Below, one piece after another: positions 48,479 through 57,427 of a DNA stretch of 64,000 nucleotides. The notes beneath the pieces were generated by a model. It saw only the letters and a program-made list of their open reading frames with translations, did not search any database and had not been told where the DNA came from. This DNA is from CAWKMN01 sp963850765 (GTDB lineage: Bacteria; Chloroflexota; Anaerolineae; Aggregatilineales; Aggregatilineaceae). The stretch is taken from contig CAWKMN010000003.1 of the NCBI GenBank assembly GCA_963850765.1, positions 124,001 to 188,000 on the forward strand, read 5' to 3'. Each line of letters begins with the position of its first letter. The first letter of the stretch is position 1. A program made the position numbers and the translations under genes.

Positions 48479-48752
48479 GCGTGAAACTCGTTCTCCTTTC
48501 CCTGGGTTTGCCCGACAGGGCGGCGGGTGCCGGCCTGATGAGCGGAAAGTTGCCCAATGGATATGTGTAGATGTGCAGGTGCTTAAGCGGACAGAATCCT
48601 ACCGCAGGTTGGGCGGTTTGGCAAGGTCGGATCGGTGCAGTCACGATACGGTCACGGCGGAACGGGACAATCGAGACGATAGGCTTTCCCATCCGGCGCA
48701 AGTTGTACTAAACTTCTTATGCATTCTGGACACGCAAGGAGGCGCAACGAGA

Positions 48753-51700
48753 ATGAAAATCACAAAACGATTGTGGGTTAGTGGGCTGACTTTGATCTTG
48801 ATCGCAGTGCTGGCGGTGCCTGCGCTGGTGCAAGCGGCTCCCACGCCGCGCGCCGCCGTATCGGACGGTATACCTCAGTTACCTTTCGACTCGCCGGAAT
48901 CCGCCGTCGATTGGATGAGGCACAGCGTCTCGCAGAGCGACCTGATCCGCGATTACGAGCGGGGCGCTGCCTGGCTCGATCAGTGGATGGCGCAGCGCGA
49001 GTCCCGCCCGCCGGTTGATTGGGCGCGGCAGGCGCAGACGACCGCGCAGTGGACGGTGATGGTCCACGTCGCCGCCGATAACAACCTGGAACTGCCAGGG
49101 CTGTGGGACGTCAACGAGATGGAGGCGGTTGGTTCATCGCCGGATGTGAATATCGTGGTGCAGCTCGACCGCTCGTCCGAGTACGTGGATAATGACGGAG
49201 ACTGGTCCGAGACGCGCCGCTACTATATCCAGCAGGACGACAATACGGATGTGATCACCTCGCCCGTGGTGGAAAGCCTGGGCGAAACGAACACCGGCGA
49301 TCCCAATTCGATCGCGGATTTTGCGATCTGGGGCATTACCAATTATCCCGCGCAGAAATATATGCTGGTGTTGTGGGATCACGGTGGGGCGTGGATCAGC
49401 CATTCCAGCGACGAAGACACCGGCGATGATGTCGATCTGCCGGAGTTCAAGGCCGCGCTGGATCGCATAAAAGCGGAAACGGGCATCGACAAGTTTGACG
49501 TGCTCGGTTTTGATATGTGTCTGATGGGGCAGGTGGAAGTGATGGAGACCATCGCGCCCTACGCACGCTATGGCATCGGCTCCGAGGAGAACGAGCCGGG
49601 GGCAGGGTGGTTTTATGTGTTCCTGGATGAACTTGTCAAAGATCCATCCATGGACGGCGCGCAGTTGTCCGCGCACGTGGTTGATTATTTTATGTACTTC
49701 CTGCGCGAAGTGATTGGCGACCAGGATGTTTATGGGTTGGCGGCCATGGATCTCAGCCAGGGGCCGGCGATGCTCCAGGCGCTCGACGCGTTCACGGCGG
49801 CGGTGAGCGCGAACCCCGAGGCGGCGCTCAGCCCGATTGCGGACGCGCGCAACAATACCATCGGCTACGGCGGATTTAACGATCCGCAGCTTCAGGACAT
49901 CTTCTCGTCGGTGGACCTGTACCGCTTTGCCGAGCTTACCAAAGACATCAGCACCGATCCGGCGCTGCAAGCGGCCGCGCAGGGCGTGATGGATGCCGTG
50001 CAGGCTTATGTGATCCACGAAGATCACGTGGACGCGCTGGCGCGGGACCAACGGCCTGTCGATCTACTTCCCGCGCAGCGCCAAGACATTACAAGTTCGG
50101 CGCTTTCAACGAGCGCTACCCGCAGGAAGTGCCGGCCACCATGGCCAAGTGGATCGAGTTCCTGGACGTATTCCACGGGACGGCCACGACGACCGTGACC
50201 AGCGCGCCGGAAGTGAATATCGTCAGCGTGTACCCGGAGGTGGTGAGTATTTATGAGCCGGCGGTGCTGACGCTGGAAGTATCCGGGCGGGATATTCTGC
50301 GCGTGAACTACGCCGTGACATACACCGTCGGCGAGAACGAACGCGCCGTGCTCGACTTTGACTATCTGGTGTCGCGCACGACAACGCCCACCGGGGCAAA
50401 TATCAGCGACTGGTCGGATGGCGTGACCCAGCGCGTGTTTAGCTGGGATGCTGAAGTGCCCCAGCTCACCGACGGCACGACCAGCACTTATGCGCTGCTG
50501 ATCCCCAACATCGATAACCCGACGGTGCTGCTCGTCAACGGGCTGTATACGTCGGCGCGGGGCGGCGATCCGATCCAGGCGCGGCTGCTCTTTGACCAGA
50601 ATACGCGCACCTCGACCGCGCTGTGGGGTCTGAACGAGACGGCCAGCGGCAACTTGCAGCCGTTCGAACTGCAAGTCGAGCCGGGCGATACGTTCCAGCC
50701 GCTGTGGCTGACGCTGGACGCCAATAACGAGCTGTCGCAGACCAGCCTGGGCGATCCGCTGGTGCTGCAGGACGTGACTTCGATCACCTTCTCGAAGGTG
50801 CCCGCGCCCAGCGGCCAGTATTCGATCAGCTTTGTGGCGGAGAACGTCGCGGGCGATAACAACCTGAGCGAAGTCACCTTCCAGGTCAACAACGATGGGC
50901 TGGACGCCGAACTATCGCGGCTATACCGATTTGACTTACGGCGTGAATTTCCGCTACCCGGCAAGCTGGATCCGCCCGCGCTTTACGCCGGACGGCGCGC
51001 GGCTGTTTACCGCCGATCTGGCGACGAACACGGTGCTGAGCCTGTATCCGTACACCGACGTGACATCGGCGGAAGAGACGGACGCCGCGATCCGCGCCAG
51101 TTGGAACCAACTGGCCGATCTGGCAATCCAGCAGCAGCGCGCGGTGCAGATCAACGAACTGCCGGCGTATGTCACCGACTACACCTATACCTACGAGGGT
51201 GAGCCGCGTGTTGGGGCGGTGATCGCGATCTATGTCCCGGCGCAGAACGTTGGCTACGCGTTCGATCTCGACGCGCCCGCCGCCAGTCCGGCCCCGGCGC
51301 AGCAGGCGCTTCAGGCGCTCGTGGAGAGTATCAACTTCTTCGTGCCGCAGGAGGTCAGCGGCGAGGGCGCGTGGCAGACGATCGAGGCGGCCGGTGGACT
51401 CGTGTCGTTCCCGGTGCCGTCGAACTGGACGCGCGAAGACAAGGAGAACTGGACGATCTACGGCCCGGTGGGCAACGAAGCGGTCTTCGTGGCGCTGGCC
51501 TTCGCGCCGACAACCGGGCAGACCAACGAGGATCTGGCGAACGGCTGGCTGTCGCAGCTTCAGGCCGGCGTGCAAAATCTCGAAGTGCTGGCATCGGAGC
51601 CGTTTTATATCGGCGGGCGCGAGTGGCACGTGATCGTGTTCACGTATGAAGGCGAGCAGAAGATCGCCGGAGCGTTCTTCACGACGAGCAACGTCGCCGG

Positions 51701-51812
51701 GCAGGATTACGTCTTCTGGATCGAAGCGCCGGACGCCGAATTCGACCCGTTGTATACCGATGTGTTCTCGGTCATCGTGGGCGGGTTCGCGTTCGCGGGG
51801 CCGGGGCAGTAG
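48753..51812 (+). CDS. Clostripain-family (C11) peptidase with PsbP-like C-terminus (three frameshifts)
   Basis: AAGGAGG lies 10 bases before the ATG at 48753. The product, about 1018 residues after joining, has a signal peptide (to LVQAAPTP) and a C11 caspase-fold domain: TVMVHVAADNNLE, the catalytic His in VLWDHGGAW and Cys in LGFDMCLMGQVEVM. After the break region (TNGLSIYFPRSAKT, YKFGAFNERYPQEV) come a beta-rich domain and two PsbP/Mog1-like domains beginning LTYGVNFRYPASW and GGLVSFPVPSNW. Breaks near 50045, 50090 and 50908 are each repaired by deleting one base. It is a secreted Arg/Lys-type cysteine protease candidate. Confidence 0.85.
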
Positions 51813-52131
51813 GCCGTAAGAGAAAAGAGCGAACCGCCGAGACGCAGAGGACGCGGAGGTTAGTGTAGGGGTGACAGGCGATCCTGGCCTCACCCTCTCG
51901 GTCCCCCTCTCCAGCCGAGCTAGAGAGGGGGAAGGTATCTCAGTATGACCATGTGTGAGGTTTGATGGTCATATTCGCAATCACCCCCGTCCCGCGTGAC
52001 AGCACGCTTCCACCGCGAGAGGACGTGCTTCTACCCCTACCTCGGCGGCTCTTTTTTCTTATGTCACACTTGATAATGTTTCCCGCTTGAGGCACAATAT
52101 TTCCTCTCGAAACGAGTCTGAACGAGACATC
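51813..52131. repeat. Intergenic repeats: ACCGCCGAG module and two repeat A copies
   Basis: A GAACCGCCGAGACGCAGAGG module is at 51831-51850. A diverged repeat A is at 51888-51935 (CCCCCTCTCC...GAGAGGGGGA), and a partial copy is at 51980-52025. The palindromic words ATGACCAT and ATGGTCAT flank the interval between them. No gene is seen. Confidence 0.6.
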
Positions 52132-52974
52132 ATGGCACGGATCGTGATTCTGTCGGATATTCACGGCAACCTGCCCGCGCTGGAGGCGGCCATCGCGGAT
52201 CTGGCGCAGCTTGCCCCGGATCAGGTGATCGTCAACGGGGACGTGATCAACCGGGGGCCGCAGAGCGCCGAGTGTATGCAGGAGGTGCGGGCGCAGGGTT
52301 GGCCGGTGGTGTTCGGCAACCACGAAGATTATGCGCTCAAACGGGTGGATGGCAATGTGCCCGAAAAGTGGATGAACGATTTCTGGTCGCCGTTTCAGCG
52401 CGTGGCGGACGACCTGAGCGCGGAGGCGATCGCCTATCTGCGCGCGCTGCCGCTGGTTCATATCGTGCAGGTGCCCGGTCTGCCCGCGATCCGGGTGGTA
52501 CATGGCAGTATGCGCGCGCTCAACGATGGCATCGGCCCCTGGATGGACAACGCTGAACTGCTCAACGCGGTGGCTGGCGCTCCCGAGCCGATCGTGATCG
52601 GCGCACACTCGCACCGGACGTTTCAGCGCCGGGTCGGGGAGCGGTGGGTGCTGAATTCAGGATCGGTGGGCGCACCGTTCAACGGCGATCCGGGCGCGCA
52701 GTATCTCGTCATGACCGCGCAAAACGGCCGCTGGGATGCGGAATTCCGCAGCGTGCCATACGATCGCACGCCGGTTTACGAGGCGTGGGCGCGCGGCGGC
52801 GATCTTGAGCGCAGCATGGCCGCGCGGATATTCATGTACGAGGTCGAGACGGCGACGTTCCACCTGGGGTCGTATACGACGTACTGCGAGCGTCACGGCC
52901 TGGATCTGAACGCACCTGCCAGCTTTAGTCCTACCGGCGAGCGACGCGCCACATCGTGCCGGGCCGCTCGCTGA
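52132..52974 (+). CDS. Calcineurin-like metallophosphoesterase
   Basis: The approximately 280-residue product starts MARIVILSDIHGNLPALEA, the first metal-binding block (DxH). Further blocks: VIVNGDVINRGP (GD), VVFGNHEDYAL (GNH), RVVHGSM and IVIGAHSHRTFQRR (GHxH-like, here AHSH), LNSGSVGAP. It belongs to the YfcE/MJ0936-like phosphoesterases. The start at 52132 fits the family; the frame from 52087 adds unrelated residues. The last codons may be frameshifted, since a frame reading RHIVPGRSLKGHPGEL runs to a TAG at 52997. Substrate unknown. Confidence 0.88.
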   Translation: MARIVILSDIHGNLPALEAAIADLAQLAPDQVIVNGDVINRGPQSAECMQEVRAQGWPVVFGNHEDYALKRVDGNVPEKWMNDFWSPFQRVADDLSAEAIAYLRALPLVHIVQVPGLPAIRVVHGSMRALNDGIGPWMDNAELLNAVAGAPEPIVIGAHSHRTFQRRVGERWVLNSGSVGAPFNGDPGAQYLVMTAQNGRWDAEFRSVPYDRTPVYEAWARGGDLERSMAARIFMYEVETATFHLGSYTTYCERHGLDLNAPASFSPTGERRATSCRAAR

Positions 52975-53219
52975 AGGGCCATCCGGGCGAACTGTAGAGA
53001 AGCTATCAGCGGTCAGCGGTCAGCTTTACCTCACCCCCCGTCCCCCTCTCCACGCGCGGAGAGGGGGAGCCGGTGCCTTGGTCTTTACCCTCTCATCCGC
53101 TTGGCCGCACCCTAGCTTAGCCAGGGCAGAGGGCAGGGCGAACGCGTCAGGCTCTTGGCTGACCGCTGAAGAGCTGACCGCTATTCTCATTTATCATATT
53201 CAGAGACGCATAACAGGCG
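52975..53219. repeat. TCAGC short repeats and repeat A, copy 10
   Basis: ATCAGCGGTCAGCGGTCAGC (53004-53023) precedes repeat A (53026-53075). GGCTGACCGCTGAAGAGCTG and ACCGCT words at 53156-53184 are the same short repeat in reverse. Confidence 0.7.
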
Positions 53220-53888
53220 ATGCCCCGACTGAAACTCAAACAATTCAAGGTGGACGAGCCGCCGACGGACGTGCTGGTACGCTATCTGCGGCTGTATGAC
53301 GCCAAGGATCTGTACCACCGGCCGTATACCGTCACCCCGATTACGTCGGGGGCGCTGTTCGGGGACGATCACCCGCTGGTGCTGGATCTTGGCTGCGGGC
53401 GCGGTGAGTTCCTGGTGCGTGAGGCGGCGGCACGTCCCGGCACGAACTTCGTCGGAATCGACTGGCACCTCAAATCGCTGTGGGACGCGATCAGCCAGGC
53501 ACACGCCGCCGGACTCGAGAACGTGCGGTTGGTCAAGGCGGATTTCCGGCTGGTCTTTAGCATCGTGCCCGACGAATCGGTGAGCGAGGTGATGATGCTG
53601 TTCCCGCCCACCGCGTCGATCGAGCACCCCAAGCGCAAATCGGACCCGCTGCCCGAATCCACGCTGCGCGAAATCCACCGAATTCTGGGGCCGGGCGCGT
53701 CGTTCCATTTCGTGAGCGACCACGCGGCCTATTTCGCCTGGAAGCGCGCGCTGATCGGGGACTCCGGGCTGTTCGATGTCGTGTCGTTCCGGCGCGGATT
53801 CGAGGGCGGGCAGACGCGATTCCAGCGGATCTGGGAGCGGATGGAGTTGGAGACGCTGCGGTTGGAGTGCCGGAAGAGAAGCGGTTAG
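53220..53888 (+). CDS. trmB: tRNA (guanine-N7)-methyltransferase-like protein
   Basis: The 222-residue product has a class I methyltransferase core with the SAM site VLDLGCGRGEFLV, the acidic FVGIDWHLKS and NVRLVKADFR. The usual TrmB signature FPDPWPKKRH is replaced by LFPPTASIEHPKRKSD, so it may be a diverged TrmB or a sister enzyme. TrmB makes m7G46 in tRNA. The last residues (RKRSG) run into dispersed TTAGC repeats. The start ATG at 53220 lacks a strong ribosome site. Confidence 0.75.
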   Translation: MPRLKLKQFKVDEPPTDVLVRYLRLYDAKDLYHRPYTVTPITSGALFGDDHPLVLDLGCGRGEFLVREAAARPGTNFVGIDWHLKSLWDAISQAHAAGLENVRLVKADFRLVFSIVPDESVSEVMMLFPPTASIEHPKRKSDPLPESTLREIHRILGPGASFHFVSDHAAYFAWKRALIGDSGLFDVVSFRRGFEGGQTRFQRIWERMELETLRLECRKRSG

Positions 53889-53990
53889 CGGTTGGCTTTA
53901 CCTCACCCCCACCCCCTCTCCACACGCGGAGAGGGGGAGCCGGCGGCGAACACGGTGGTGCTTGTAGGGGCAGGTCTGTTAACTCGCCCT
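53880..53990. repeat. TTAGC unit, repeat A copy 11 and GGGGCAGG unit
   Basis: GCGGTTAGCGGTTGGC leads into repeat A (53899-53943). A half-copy of the GGGGCAGGT...CGCCC inverted-repeat family follows at 53968-53990. Confidence 0.65.
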
Positions 53991-54087
53991 GTTTTCTAAT
54001 GATTTACGCGACTCCACTTGCCATCTGTTGGCAGTTCGCGAAAGCGTCTGAATCCTGACCTCTTGGCGTACTTAATGCCGTGATGGT

Positions 54088-54663
54088 TCATGCTGGCGTC
54101 TCCCAGGAATCGCCCACCACGCTCGCCGGACGCGCTGCGTCGCTCAACCAAACTCTGTACTTCATCACGTATCGGTATGCGGGTAAGATCGCCAGATACG
54201 TCACGGTATTGTAGAAGAAGTGCAGCACCGTATCGCCGATCCCCAGGACGGGATCCAGAATCCCGGGACAGGGGCAGCCCTCATTGGCAATCACATGCGA
54301 AATAATGACACTGTGTTCGGCCACGTGCCAACCCTCCAGCGCCACCCCGCCAAGCGCAAACGTCAGGAAAGACCAGCGCGGCACGACCGCAGGCGAAAGC
54401 GGCCGCACCAGAAGAACCAACAGCGCGACCAAGGGCAGGAAGTAGCTGGTGTTGAACACCAGATGCAGCCATTCTTCGGTGCCATGAAACTCAAACACGT
54501 AGCCGAGCAATCCCAGCGCCTCGTCCTCTGGAACGTCGAACTGATAGACCTGCACCAACTGGATGATGTGCTCGATGACATGAATTCCCTGGACCACCAT
54601 CACCACCGTGAACAGGTGAACCAGAAAAGTACCCCATCTGGTCGGGAACCGTTCACCTTCCAT
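54088..54663 (-). CDS. Polytopic membrane protein with duplicated H-x-x-E-H motif
   Basis: The 191-residue product starts MEGERFPTRWGTF, 7 bases after AAGGGGG. About five hydrophobic segments are visible. Two share a similar motif, GIHVIEHIIQ (about 27) and GWHVAEHSVIISH (about 113). Further His occur in EEWLHLVFN, and a GCPCPG loop follows the second motif. The arrangement suggests an internal repeat and possible metal or haem binding in the membrane. I recognise no family. It is a single gene flanked by repeat-rich gaps. Confidence 0.7.
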   Translation of the reverse strand: MEGERFPTRWGTFLVHLFTVVMVVQGIHVIEHIIQLVQVYQFDVPEDEALGLLGYVFEFHGTEEWLHLVFNTSYFLPLVALLVLLVRPLSPAVVPRWSFLTFALGGVALEGWHVAEHSVIISHVIANEGCPCPGILDPVLGIGDTVLHFFYNTVTYLAILPAYRYVMKYRVWLSDAARPASVVGDSWETPA

Positions 54664-54883
54664 GATTGTCCCCCTTCGCGGCAACAGACAGCCGACAACA
54701 CCCCTCTGCTTTCAGCGACCAGGGCAAGGCAACCCATTATTCCGCCACTGCGAAGTCGCTAACAAGAGCCATCGCAGCCGGAATCGGGTCATTCTCTCAC
54801 AGAGGGCTGGCGTTTCAGCGGCCGGACGTTTCACTATCCGACCGCTGTTGACGTACATGAGCTTTGCCGCTCAAGAACGCGAG

Positions 54884-55418
54884 CTAAATTGGATCGCAGA
54901 GAAACGCTTCCCCACGCATGTTCACTATCTGGAAATTCGTCGGGGGCCAGGATTCGTCGGCAGGGTATGACGTGGACCAACTTATCTTGAAGCCGACCTG
55001 CAAATTGCCGGCAGCGCCACGCCCATTCAGCACAAAGGTGTCAGTCATGTCAACTTGAACGGGAACCCCGCCTGCCGGTACATAAGTGATACTGTGATTT
55101 CGCATAAAGTAAACCGATAGGTGTCGCCGTTGCTATCAACCGCGTCGCCTCTTAACCACGTCTTTGACGGTGGTCTGGCTGCTGCCATCTGAATTAACTT
55201 TTGTGTTGATAACCATCATGGCGGTCGCCCGTCCCAGAGACAGACAGGCCTGCGGGGAGACTTGGACATTGGCCGGCGGCTATCGTCCAAGTGACGTTCT
55301 CATCGCGCACGCTTTCGTGCGGATTGAGAGGTGGCCCATCGCCATAAGCCGACGATGCGCTGACCAGTAATAGCAGCGCGAGAAGCAAGGGGATAAGGCA
55401 TTTCCGCAAGGTTAACAT
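54884..55418 (-). CDS. Small secreted protein (about three frameshifts)
   Basis: AAGGAGC precedes an ATG at 55418 that opens a good signal peptide (MLTLRKCLIPLLLALLLLVS, cleaved after SSAYG). The mature part starts DGPPLNPHESVRDENVTW. Frame changes near 55236, 55147 and 55108 are needed to continue through TAMMVINTKVNSDGSSQTTV and GDAVDSNGDTYRF to NHSITYVPAGGVPVQVDMTD, ending FLCDPI at 54884. The joined product would be about 175 residues. Either errors or real decay could explain it. No family is recognised. Confidence 0.45.
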
Positions 55419-55436
55419 GATCTGCTCCTTCAATAA

Positions 55437-55535
55437 CCACCCTATCATAAACATAGGGTGCGCGAAGTGGAATGATGTAGGCCTCGATGACCACCCCATC
55501 GTAAAGATAGGGTGCGCGAACTGGATTGATATAGA
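55437..55535. repeat. Two tandem 53-bp units with ATAGGGTGCGCGAA
   Basis: The units at about 55437-55481 and 55489-55535 share ACCACCC, ATC, TAAA and ATAGGGTGCGCGAA, then TGGA and TGAT. In the first, CACCCTAT (55439-55446) pairs with ATAGGGTG (55453-55460). They sit immediately upstream of the small secreted protein gene and could be regulatory. Confidence 0.5.
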
Positions 55536-55696
55536 AGGAACGTCTAACGACAACGAGGTAATACAGAACTAGAGGTAAGAATAAATCGGTGTTGGGCCTA
55601 GAGTCAATATTGATAATTATTTCACGAAAATGGTCACTGAGTAACCTGCTCTGCCTTAGGGTTTCTGGGCTTTAGCTGACGGCTGAGCGCTGACCG

Positions 55697-57118
55697 CTAT
55701 TCCGTTTCCGTCGCGGCGAGGCGCACGGCGGCCAGCAGCAGGCCGAACACGATCCAGACAAAGGTCATCGTGGCGTGGAACAGGTCGATCTTGAAGTAGA
55801 AGTGATCGAAGATGCCGCCCACCAGCACGCCGATCAGCGCGGCGGCCAGTCCTAACCACACGTCGGTAATCGCCGGATAGGACGCGATGCGGCGGTAGTG
55901 GGCCAAGCTGTAGATGAACGCGCTGCTCATCATGATCAGGTAGGCGGCCAGCCCGACGATCCCCGCATGGGAAGCGATGGTCAGGTAGGTGTTCGCCACG
56001 CCGAAGTACAGGTCGATCTCCGGCGTGCCCGAAAAGCCCGCGCCGAGAACCGGATGCCGCCCGATCAGGGTCAGCGCGTCCTTATACTCCCCAAAGCGCA
56101 TCTGCGTTTCGACGTCTGCATTGCTGAAGCCCGCTTCGAGCTTGTCGATATAGCGCTGGGTAAAGGGCAGGAAGAGCGCGATCACGCCGGCCGCGATCAT
56201 GATCAGCAGCAGGCGGCGGTAGCGCACGGCGGCGATAAACACGAACGCCGCGCCGAGCGACAGCATGGAGCCCCGCGAATCGGTCAGGAACAGCGCCGCG
56301 ACCACGACGGCGAGCAGCGCGGCGGCATATCCCCGGCGGATGACGGGTTTCGTCGAGAATACCTGCGGTGCGATCACCGCGCCGACCATCAGCAGAAACC
56401 CGCCAAACGCGTTTGGATCGATCCAGGTTCCGATGGCGCGTTCGTTGAGAATCGCGCCGGGTGTCTCACGGTAGCGGACCACGCCGCCGACCGGGTATTG
56501 CAGCCGCCCCAACCGGTTCAGGATCGACTCGGCGGTCATATCGGGCAGCAGCCACAGCACAATCCCAACCAGGGCAGACAGTGCGCCGAGCAGCATCAGC
56601 GCCAGGACCGCGCGGCGCAGCAGGGCCGCGTCTCGCATCACATCGACCAGCACGGGGATCAACATCAGGCTGAGCACCATCTCCGCGACGCTGCGCAGGG
56701 TGCGCGCGTCCAGTGGGGCATGGCGCAGGCCCATCAGAAAGGCGAACAGCATCACCCCGGTGAAACCGATCACCACCGGGGTGACGGGTGTCGAGCGGAA
56801 CAGACGCCGCTGGCCGGTCATCCACTCTACAAGATACACGAGCAGAAACGCGCCGAGCGCGCCATCAAGCAGGGTGGGCGTCGGGGAAAAACTGAACGGC
56901 ACCTTGCCAAACGGGATCAGCGCGATCACGGCGATAGTGACCACCAGCGCGCCGTGCAGATTGGTCAGGGCGACATACGCGGCGGCCATTCCCAACACGA
57001 ATCCGACGGCCATTGTCGGGCCGAGCACCACGACCAGCAGGGCCAATGCGCCGCCGGTTGCACCGACCAGACTGCCGGCGAGGATCGCGCGGGACTGTGG
57101 GGGAGAAAAAGCCAGCAT
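55697..57118 (-). CDS. O-antigen ligase/polymerase-like membrane protein
   Basis: The 473-residue product has about 11-12 hydrophobic segments and a large external loop (about 205-300 and 320-375). The pattern LTDSRGSMLSLGAAFVFI followed by FGEYKDALTLIGRHPVLGAG is typical of the Wzy/O-antigen ligase (WaaL) family, including the RG of SRG and the HPxxGxG motif. Such proteins polymerise or ligate lipid-linked glycans. The ATG at 57118 overlaps the TGA of the preceding 97-residue gene. It is the last gene of a six-gene operon. Confidence 0.85.
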   Translation of the reverse strand: MLAFSPPQSRAILAGSLVGATGGALALLVVVLGPTMAVGFVLGMAAAYVALTNLHGALVVTIAVIALIPFGKVPFSFSPTPTLLDGALGAFLLVYLVEWMTGQRRLFRSTPVTPVVIGFTGVMLFAFLMGLRHAPLDARTLRSVAEMVLSLMLIPVLVDVMRDAALLRRAVLALMLLGALSALVGIVLWLLPDMTAESILNRLGRLQYPVGGVVRYRETPGAILNERAIGTWIDPNAFGGFLLMVGAVIAPQVFSTKPVIRRGYAAALLAVVVAALFLTDSRGSMLSLGAAFVFIAAVRYRRLLLIMIAAGVIALFLPFTQRYIDKLEAGFSNADVETQMRFGEYKDALTLIGRHPVLGAGFSGTPEIDLYFGVANTYLTIASHAGIVGLAAYLIMMSSAFIYSLAHYRRIASYPAITDVWLGLAAALIGVLVGGIFDHFYFKIDLFHATMTFVWIVFGLLLAAVRLAATETE

Positions 57119-57411
57119 CAATCGGGAATCCGTTCTGCGAGCATGATCCCCCCCACGAACAGCGCGAAGGCCACGATGAACGCGATCGTGCCGTAAAGCT
57201 CGGTCGCCTCTGCGTAAAAGTAGTAAGATACAAACACAAAGGCGAGCGAGATCAACGCAAGCACCCCACCGATCCGGGCACCCCGCAGGCTGGTACGCAT
57301 GTTGGGGAGCCGCCCCTTGACGAAGCCGGTCCAGGCGTAGATGATGTCGACCAGCACGGCCAGCAGCAGCCCCATGAACAGGGGCGAGGTGGGGTTGTTC
57401 GCGTCAAACAT
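57118..57411 (-). CDS. Small three-helix membrane protein
   Basis: The 97-residue product starts MFDANNPTSPLFMGLLLA, with AGAGGAGAAAG upstream. Helices lie at about 12-30, 48-67 and 73-90. It is 16 bases downstream of the molybdenum hydroxylase gene and overlaps the O-antigen-ligase-like gene as ATGA, so it is probably co-translated with the latter. No family is recognised; a role in the same membrane glycan process is only a guess. Confidence 0.8.
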   Translation of the reverse strand: MFDANNPTSPLFMGLLLAVLVDIIYAWTGFVKGRLPNMRTSLRGARIGGVLALISLAFVFVSYYFYAEATELYGTIAFIVAFALFVGGIMLAERIPD

Positions 57412-57427
57412 GATCGCTCTTTCTCCT

